Under the pieces are notes generated by a model. That model searched no databases. It worked only from the letters and a program-made list of their open reading frames with translations, and was not told where the DNA came from. From positions 1 to 25,869 of the IMG/VR virus record IMGVR_UViG_3300027777_000134: a stretch of DNA of 25,869 nucleotides; one strand, given 5' to 3'. This document shows positions 20,807 through 25,869 of the stretch, piece by piece. A program made the translations under genes and the position numbers. The number at the start of each line of letters is the position of its first letter. Positions within the stretch are counted from its first letter, which is position 1. This stretch comes from a virus.

Positions 20807-21976
20807 ATGACCGATCCAGCAGAAAAAATTGAAAAATGGGCGATTGAAAAACTGATCCCCTACGCGAGAAATGCCAGGACGCACTCGGATGAGCAGGTAG
20901 GGCAGATTGCTGCTTCTATCCGCGAGTGGGGGTGGACTACCCCGGTGTTGGTAGATGAGGATGGGGGAATCATTGCTGGCCACGGCAGGACGATGGCAGC
21001 GAAGCGTTTAGGGATGCGTGAAGTCCCCGTGATGGTGGCTAGAGGGTGGAGCGATGCGAAGAAGCGAGCCTACGTTCTAGCCGATAACAAACTGGCCCTA
21101 AACGCTGGATGGGACAACGAGATGCTGGCCCTTGAACTCAAGGAGTTGGGCGAGACAGGGTTTGACCTAGATTTGACTGGTTTTTCCCTTGATGAGATCA
21201 ATGGGCTCACGCCGTTAGAGGTTGAACCTGGGCTAACGGATGAGGATGCCGTTCCAGAGGCCCCAGAAGAGCCTGTAACGCGATTGGGCGACGTTTGGAT
21301 ACTAGGACAGCACCGATTGATGTGCGGCGATTCTACGTCGATTGACGCGGTTGAGAAGCTGATGGATGGGCAGAAAGCTGAGATGGTGTTTACGGACCCG
21401 CCTTATGGGATGAACGCGGTAACAAAATCGTCTGTTCTGAAGAAAAATTACGGGCAAGACATTCTTGGAGATGACAACACAGACGCAGCGAAAGATTCGT
21501 TTTTGCTGGCCTTTGGCCTTTATCCAGACGCAAACCATGTCTGGTGGGGGGCAAATTATTACGGCTCCGCACTTCCAGACAGCGAATGTTGGATTGTTTG
21601 GGACAAAAACAACGGGCAGTCAGATCAAACGGATTGCGAATTGGCGTGGACAAACTTTAGAAGTGTTGTGCGACAGTTCACAATGGCATCAGAAAAGAAA
21701 AACAGAGTTCATCCAACTCAAAAGCCAATATCATTAATCGAATGGGTTTTTAACAGATTTAAAGTCTCATCAAATTTTGTACTTGATTTGTTTGGTGGAA
21801 GCGGCAGCACATTGATCGGATGCGAGAAAATGGGGCGCAAAGCTTTTGTGATGGAGCTTGACCCGAAGTATTGCGATGTCATAATCAAACGATGGGAGGA
21901 ATACACTGGAAAAAATGCAGTCAACTCAATTTGTGGTAGGGAATTCAAGACGTTACAGAAGCAAGTTCATGAATAA
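20807..21976 (+). CDS. ParB-domain / beta-class DNA methyltransferase fusion
   Basis: 389 residues. Residues 10-100 form a ParB/Srx-type domain with 'IIAGHGRTMAAKRLG' (55-69). The rest is an amino-methyltransferase: catalytic DPPY (197-200), 'RVHPTQKPISL' (300-310) and the AdoMet-binding FGGSGS (329-334). With the catalytic motif first it is of the beta class, making N6-adenine or N4-cytosine. Fusions of this kind are common in phages and act as orphan methyltransferases, often protecting phage DNA from restriction. GAGGGG lies about 11 bases before the ATG. No restriction endonuclease is nearby. The target sequence cannot be read from the protein. Confidence 0.94.
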   Translation: MTDPAEKIEKWAIEKLIPYARNARTHSDEQVGQIAASIREWGWTTPVLVDEDGGIIAGHGRTMAAKRLGMREVPVMVARGWSDAKKRAYVLADNKLALNAGWDNEMLALELKELGETGFDLDLTGFSLDEINGLTPLEVEPGLTDEDAVPEAPEEPVTRLGDVWILGQHRLMCGDSTSIDAVEKLMDGQKAEMVFTDPPYGMNAVTKSSVLKKNYGQDILGDDNTDAAKDSFLLAFGLYPDANHVWWGANYYGSALPDSECWIVWDKNNGQSDQTDCELAWTNFRSVVRQFTMASEKKNRVHPTQKPISLIEWVFNRFKVSSNFVLDLFGGSGSTLIGCEKMGRKAFVMELDPKYCDVIIKRWEEYTGKNAVNSICGREFKTLQKQVHE

Positions 21977-22484
21977 CCATCAACAAGAAATTGAAGAATC
22001 GAGGGGTCGCGGCCGCCCACGCTTTGAACCAACGGACGAAGAGCGCAAGCAAGTCGAGGCAATGGCTGGTTATGGCGTTGCTGAAGCGCACATCGCATCG
22101 TTGATTCGCGGCGGGATTGGCGTCTCGACTTTGCGCGAGCGGTTTAAGGAGAACCTTGAGCAAGGCCGCGCTAAAGCTCACGCCGGGATCGGCAAGACGC
22201 TTTATCAGAAGGCCATGTCCGGCGACGTGGCGAGCTTGATCTGGTGGACCAAGACGCAGATGCGCTGGACCGAAGCACCGCGCCAGATCGAACTGAGCGG
22301 CAACATCAGCATCACGGACGCGCTCGCCCAGGCGCAGGCACGCTTGATTGAGGCCGAGGTCATCGAGATGGACGCGCCGTTACTGACCGTAACAGAGCCC
22401 GTTACGCTTGTTACGGATGCCGTTACGGTAAGTGAGAAGGTATGTATTGACGCCAAACACCCCGCAAACCCGCATGAATCCTAG
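21969..22484 (+). CDS. terS: Terminase small subunit
   Basis: 171 residues. A basic N-terminus 'RGRGRPRFEPTDEERKQVE' leads into a helix-turn-helix ('GVAEAHIASLIRGGIGVSTL', about 36-55), then the coil 'FKENLEQGRAKAHAGIGKTLY' and 'MSGDVASLIWWTKTQMRW' (83-100), which are typical of small terminases that recognise the pac or cos site. The C-terminal third is longer than usual and contains a Val-Thr repeat region (140-154). ATG 21969 overlaps the methyltransferase stop by 8 bases; ATG 21915 is a less likely alternative. The large subunit follows after a 211-base gap. Confidence 0.88.
   Translation: MNNHQQEIEESRGRGRPRFEPTDEERKQVEAMAGYGVAEAHIASLIRGGIGVSTLRERFKENLEQGRAKAHAGIGKTLYQKAMSGDVASLIWWTKTQMRWTEAPRQIELSGNISITDALAQAQARLIEAEVIEMDAPLLTVTEPVTLVTDAVTVSEKVCIDAKHPANPHES
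22379..22426. repeat. GTTAC/GTAAC cluster inside terS, candidate pac-site element
   Basis: Five copies of the same pentamer that crowds the gap at 20642-20770: GTTAC at 22379, 22401, 22410 and 22422 and GTAAC at 22389, in 48 bases. They lie in the terS coding sequence and mostly encode Val-Thr. A sixth copy is at 22655 in the terS-terL gap. In P22 the pac site lies inside the small-terminase gene, so this is a candidate; codon use could also explain it. Confidence 0.45.
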
Positions 22485-22487
22485 TTC

Positions 22488-22512
22488 GATGGCGGACATA
22501 TCCTCCGCCATC
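22488..22512 (+). terminator. Nine-base-pair hairpin after terS
   Basis: A perfect nine-base-pair stem, 22488-22496 with 22504-22512, and a seven-base loop (CATATCC), three bases after the terS stop. No T-tract follows. It may attenuate read-through into terL or be part of the packaging site. A 25-codon ORF starting at 22489 also begins here but has no support. Confidence 0.45.
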
Positions 22513-22580
22513 ATTCCGATGAGTCGCAACGCTGACGGCAAAAGTCCAATGAAATCAACGGTTTAGCGCCGATTCTTCAA

Positions 22581-22690
22581 GCCCAGGCAGGGCCGGCGAC
22601 GGGTCCGGCCACGCGCCGAGGGGGCCGGGTAGGGCCGGCGGGCGACCGGTCACGGTAACGGTGGCCACGCGCAAATTTTTTTTATTTTTT
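22581..22690. other. G+C-rich block with imperfect direct repeats and A/T tract before terL
   Basis: In 22581-22672 only about 16 of 92 bases are A or T, far above the surrounding composition. It holds two copies of AGGGCCGGCG (22589-22598, 22631-22640) and two of GGCCACGCGC (22607-22616, 22663-22672), so two related units of 28 and 42 bases. A small stem GGTCAC/GTGGCC (22648-22666) is followed by the tract of nine and six T residues (22675-22690). No coding pattern is seen. A packaging signal or terminator is possible. Confidence 0.55.
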
Positions 22691-22695
22691 GAAAA

Positions 22696-24219
22696 ATGCA
22701 AAAAACTCGTTACAGCGCCGAAGATGAACAGATCCTGATGACCAAGCTATGGTCGCCGGCGGTTGCGGACAACCCGGAGGCGTTCGTGTTGTTTGCGTTC
22801 CCGTGGGGTCAGGAAAACACGCCGTTGGCTAAGTTTAGTGGGCCGAGGAAGTGGCAGCGCGAGATCCTGCGAGATATTGCCAAGCATATTAAGGAGAACA
22901 AAGGCCAGGTTGATATGCAGACGCTGCGCGAGGCGGTGTCTAGTGGGCGGGGTATTGGCAAGTCTGCGCTGGTGAGTTGGTTGATTCTGTGGATGTTGTC
23001 AACGCGAATCGGCTCGACGGTGATTGTGTCGGCCAACAGCGAGAGCCAGCTACGCTCGGTGACCTGGGGCGAGTTGACCAAGTGGCAGGCGATGATTATC
23101 AACAGCCATTGGTGGGAGATCAGCGCGACTAAGATCGTGCCGGCGCAATGGCTGACCGAACTGGTTGAGCGGGATCTGAAGAAGGGGACGCGCTATTGGG
23201 CGGCAGAGGGCAAGCTCTGGTCAGAAGAGAATCCGGACGCTTACGCCGGGGTACACAACCACGACGGAATGATGTTGATATTTGACGAGGCAAGCGGGAT
23301 ACCGGACCCGATCTGGGCGGTGGGTGCGGGGTTCTTTACCGAGAATATTCTAGACAGGTACTGGTTTGCGTTTAGTAATCCGAGGAGGAATAGTGGGTAT
23401 TTCTTTGAGACATTTCATGGCAAGCGGGATTTTTGGAAGGGCCGGCAGATTGACGCCAGGGAGGTTGAGGGGACGGACAAGAATACGTATGAGCAGATCA
23501 TCGCCGAGTATGGTGAGGATTCACCTCAAGCGCGGGTGGAGGTATACGGAGAGTTTCCGGCTAGCGGGGATGACCAATTTATTGGGCCAGGTTTGGTGGA
23601 CGATGCTATGGAGAGGGAAAAATATAAAGATCAGACCGCGCCGATTGTCATTGGCGTTGATCCGGCGCGAGGAGGATTGGATTCAACGGTAATTGTGGTT
23701 AGACAGGGTCGGGATATTGTTGCGATTAAGCGGTTTAGGGGCGACGATACGATGACCACGGTTGGCAATGTCATTGATGCGATTGAAGAGTACAAGCCCA
23801 CATTGACGGTAATTGACGAGGGTGGTTTGGGGTATGGAATACTTGACCGCCTGGTTGAACAAAGGTATAAGGTGAGAGGGGTTAATTTTGGCTGGAAGGC
23901 CAAAAACCCGGTGATGTGGGGTAATAAACGGGCAGAGATGTGGGGTGCTATGCGGGACTGGTTACGGTCTGCGAGTATTCCGAAGGATCGGCAGTTAAAA
24001 GCAGATCTGGTTGGTCCGATGAAAAAGCCTAACAGCGCGGGTACGATCTTCCTTGAGGGAAAGAAGGAAATGAAAGCTAGGGGTTTAGCAAGTCCTGATG
24101 CGGCTGATGCATTAGCCGTGACCTTTGCTTACCCTGTAGCGCATCGAGAATACAAAGAGCCACCTAAGACGTTAAGGTCTAGTGGGTCTACAATGTCTGG
24201 ATCTTGGATGGGTGCATAA
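22696..24219 (+). CDS. terL: Terminase large subunit, packaging ATPase and nuclease
   Basis: 507 residues. The ATPase domain has a Walker A variant SGRGIGKS (83-90) and Walker B 'MLIFDEAS' (193-200, D197 and E198). The RNase-H-like nuclease has D322 in 'GVDPARGG' (320-327), D374 in 'VIDEGGLG' and D468/D471 in 'SPDAADALA'. All are intact. The protein cuts concatemers and pumps DNA into the prohead through the portal. The start has no Shine-Dalgarno sequence, only an A-rich leader after a T-tract, so translation may depend on that structure. Stop and next start overlap (TAATG). Confidence 0.96.
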   Translation: MQKTRYSAEDEQILMTKLWSPAVADNPEAFVLFAFPWGQENTPLAKFSGPRKWQREILRDIAKHIKENKGQVDMQTLREAVSSGRGIGKSALVSWLILWMLSTRIGSTVIVSANSESQLRSVTWGELTKWQAMIINSHWWEISATKIVPAQWLTELVERDLKKGTRYWAAEGKLWSEENPDAYAGVHNHDGMMLIFDEASGIPDPIWAVGAGFFTENILDRYWFAFSNPRRNSGYFFETFHGKRDFWKGRQIDAREVEGTDKNTYEQIIAEYGEDSPQARVEVYGEFPASGDDQFIGPGLVDDAMEREKYKDQTAPIVIGVDPARGGLDSTVIVVRQGRDIVAIKRFRGDDTMTTVGNVIDAIEEYKPTLTVIDEGGLGYGILDRLVEQRYKVRGVNFGWKAKNPVMWGNKRAEMWGAMRDWLRSASIPKDRQLKADLVGPMKKPNSAGTIFLEGKKEMKARGLASPDAADALAVTFAYPVAHREYKEPPKTLRSSGSTMSGSWMGA

Positions 24220-24350
24220 TGCTTAAAAAGTCTGCTTCTCCAAAAGCCTTCAAAGAAAACATCAAGATTGAAGTAAAGGCCGGTAAGCCGGTCAAACAAG
24301 CGGTTGCGATTGCCTACGCTACCAAGCGTGAAGCGGCGAAGAAGAAATGA
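24219..24350 (+). CDS. 43-residue basic microprotein between terL and portal
   Basis: Hand translation: 'MLKKSASPKAFKENIKIEVK' then 'AGKPVKQAVAIAYATKREAA' and a Lys end. About a quarter of the residues are Lys or Arg, with one amphipathic helix. The start overlaps the terL stop by one base and its stop overlaps the next start as ATGA. Small proteins of this kind lie between the terminase and portal genes in many phages. It may bind DNA or help capsid assembly; function unknown. Confidence 0.72.
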   Translation: MLKKSASPKAFKENIKIEVKAGKPVKQAVAIAYATKREAAKKK

Positions 24351-24496
24351 GTAAACCCGGCCTGTACGCCAATATTCACGCCAAGCAGGAACGCATTAAG
24401 GCTGGTTCTGGCGAGAAGATGAACAAGGTTGGCAGCAAGAACGCGCCAACGGCTAAAGACTTCAAAGACTCGGCTAAGACGGCTAAGAAAAAGTGA
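24347..24496 (+). CDS. 49-residue basic microprotein, portal-adjacent family
   Basis: Hand translation begins 'MSKPGLYANIHAKQERIKAG' and continues 'SGEKMNKVGSKNAPTAKDFK', ending in a Lys-rich tail. This 'KPGLYANIHAKQERIKAGSG' pattern is a recognisable small phage protein seen next to portal genes. It is coupled by ATGA to the gene before and by GTGA to the portal gene. Function is not established; a capsid or portal assembly factor is conceivable. Confidence 0.82.
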   Translation: MSKPGLYANIHAKQERIKAGSGEKMNKVGSKNAPTAKDFKDSAKTAKKK

Positions 24497-25869
24497 GCGA
24501 TTACACCGGAATAAACGCTGTTGGCAATGTCGCGTTGGGTGGCAAACCACTCAAGAGCGACTCGGATGTACTGTCAACGGCACGAGATCGCCTGTCGATG
24601 GCAATCTCGGCGTATTCCGAGAGTAGGGAAGACGAGCTAGACGACTTGCGGTTCTACGCAGGCTCACCGGATAACCAATGGCAATGGCCCGCAGATGTGC
24701 TGGCGACCCGTGGCGCGGTGCAGGGGCAGACGATTAACGCGCGGCCATGCTTGACGATCAATAAGCTGCCGCAGCACGTCCACCAGATTACCAACGACCA
24801 GCGCCAGAATCGTCCTAGCGTGAAGGTTATCCCGGTAGATGACAACGCTGATGTTGAGGTTGCCGAGATTTTTAACGGTATGATCCGGCATATCGAGTAC
24901 ATCTCGGATGCCGATGTGGCCTACGATACGGCTTGTGAAAACCAGGTGGCCTACGGCGAGGGTTATATTCGGGTTCTGACCGAGTATTGCGACGACAATA
25001 CGTTTGACCAAGACATCAAGATCGCGAGAGTACGCAATAGTTTCTCGGTCTACATGGACCCGTTGATTCAAGACCCGTGCGGCAGCGATGCTAAGTGGTG
25101 TTTTATCACTGAGGATTTAAGCCAAGAGGAATACCACAGGCTTTTTCCGAATGCGTCGCCGCTTTCTACGCTGGAAACGCTTGGTGTTGGGGATCAGAAC
25201 CTGAGTCAGTGGTTAAATACCGATACGATCCGAATTGCGGAGTATTTTTACTGCGATTACGAGCGTAAAACGCTGAATTTGTACCCTGGCAACGTGACTG
25301 CGTTTGAAGGTACGCCAGAAGACAAGCAGTTAAAGGCGGTTTACGGCAAACCGAAGAAATCACGTCAAGCAGAGATCAAAAAGATCAAGTGGTGCAAGAT
25401 CAACGGCTACGAAATCCTTGAAGAGCAAGAGTGGGCCGGTAATTGCATTCCTGTTGTGCGGGTAATTGGCAACGAATACGAAGTTGAGGGCCGGATTTAC
25501 ATCAGCGGGCTGGTCAGAAACGCTAAAGATGCCCAACGGATGTACAACTATTGGACTAGCCAAGAGGCAGAAATGCTGGCGCTGGCTCCAAAGGCCCCGT
25601 TTATTGGTTATGGTGGGCAGTTTGAAGGGTACGAAACCCAATGGAAGACTGCAAACACGCAGAATTGGCCGTATTTGGAGGTCAATCCAGATGTAACGGA
25701 CGGTCAGGGTGCTGTGTTACCGTTGCCGCAACGTGCGTTGCCGCCAATGGCCCAAACTGGTCTGATTCAAGCCAAAATGGGGGCGTCCGAGGACATAAAA
25801 TCGGCAACTGGACAGTACAACGCATCACTTGGGCAGCAATCGAACGAGCGTTCTGGCAAGGCTATTCTT
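24493..25869 (+). CDS. Portal protein, P22 gp1-like (3' end beyond the window)
   Basis: 459 codons are open to the end of the window with no stop, so the gene is cut. GTG 24493 overlaps the preceding TGA. The sequence 'SAYSESREDELDDLRFYAGS' (about 40-59), 'KLPQHVHQITNDQRQNRPSV' (91-110) and 'VAYGEGYIRVLTEYC' (152-166) fit the P22-type portal family; P22 gp1 is 725 residues, so about a third is missing. The portal forms a dodecameric ring at one vertex, through which DNA is pumped and to which gp4 binds. The gene order terL then portal is as expected. Confidence 0.93.
   Translation, partial: MSDYTGINAVGNVALGGKPLKSDSDVLSTARDRLSMAISAYSESREDELDDLRFYAGSPDNQWQWPADVLATRGAVQGQTINARPCLTINKLPQHVHQITNDQRQNRPSVKVIPVDDNADVEVAEIFNGMIRHIEYISDADVAYDTACENQVAYGEGYIRVLTEYCDDNTFDQDIKIARVRNSFSVYMDPLIQDPCGSDAKWCFITEDLSQEEYHRLFPNASPLSTLETLGVGDQNLSQWLNTDTIRIAEYFYCDYERKTLNLYPGNVTAFEGTPEDKQLKAVYGKPKKSRQAEIKKIKWCKINGYEILEEQEWAGNCIPVVRVIGNEYEVEGRIYISGLVRNAKDAQRMYNYWTSQEAEMLALAPKAPFIGYGGQFEGYETQWKTANTQNWPYLEVNPDVTDGQGAVLPLPQRALPPMAQTGLIQAKMGASEDIKSATGQYNASLGQQSNERSGKAIL

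Noticed and set aside
22485-22570. tRNA-like piece or a 25-codon gene after terS
   Set aside because: GTTCGAT is present but no cloverleaf can be drawn, and the 25-codon frame has no ribosome-binding site or coupling.

Overview
The window is most of a podovirus-like (P22-type short-tailed) bacteriophage genome, about 26 kb of tightly packed phage genes. The evidence is a P22-type set: portal, gp4-like tail accessory factor, gp10-like DNA-stabilisation protein, ejection-type proteins, and a large and small terminase subunit. I see no rRNA, tRNA, CRISPR array, insertion sequence or bacterial housekeeping gene. Gene style (GTA-type three-helix holin, GH108 endolysin, Sak4 plus DUF669) points to a phage of a Gram-negative proteobacterium; the host itself is inference.

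Layout. (1) 29-9616, + strand: virion genes, beginning with a beta-rich structural protein, then gp4-like, gp10-like, a tail-fibre protein, a seven-repeat beta-propeller, two small unknowns and three large ejection-type proteins. (2) 9613-12524, + strand: small membrane proteins, an acidic protein, an HTH-metallophosphoesterase and the lysis cassette (two single-helix membrane proteins, GH108 endolysin, three-helix holin). (3) 18509-12453, - strand: a leftward early operon of 14 coupled genes, comprising a membrane microprotein, Sak4-type recombinase, an unknown, DUF669 probable ssDNA-binding protein, Cas4-like exonuclease, SF2 helicase, VRR-NUC nuclease and a tail of small genes that includes two zinc-ribbon microproteins. 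(4) 18510-18621: a divergent control region with two mutually overlapping promoters and operator-like repeats beside a Cro-like gene. (5) 18622-25869, + strand: cro, a prim-pol/RepA-type helicase, a GTAAC repeat cluster, a ParB-methyltransferase fusion, terS, terL, two basic microproteins, and the portal running off the end.

How it fits together. The Cro-like protein probably governs both early transcripts. The leftward one supplies a single-strand-annealing recombination kit and nucleases, the rightward one supplies replication and packaging. The rightward block would continue through the scaffold and coat genes (not in the window) into the virion and lysis genes at the left end, so the two ends look like two sides of one morphogenesis block in a circular or circularly permuted genome. 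No integrase or CI-type repressor is visible, so a lysogenic lifestyle is not supported by this window.

Nearly all genes are linked by ATGA or TGATG overlaps. Six or seven real genes are shorter than 60 codons and are easily missed; they were translated by hand here.
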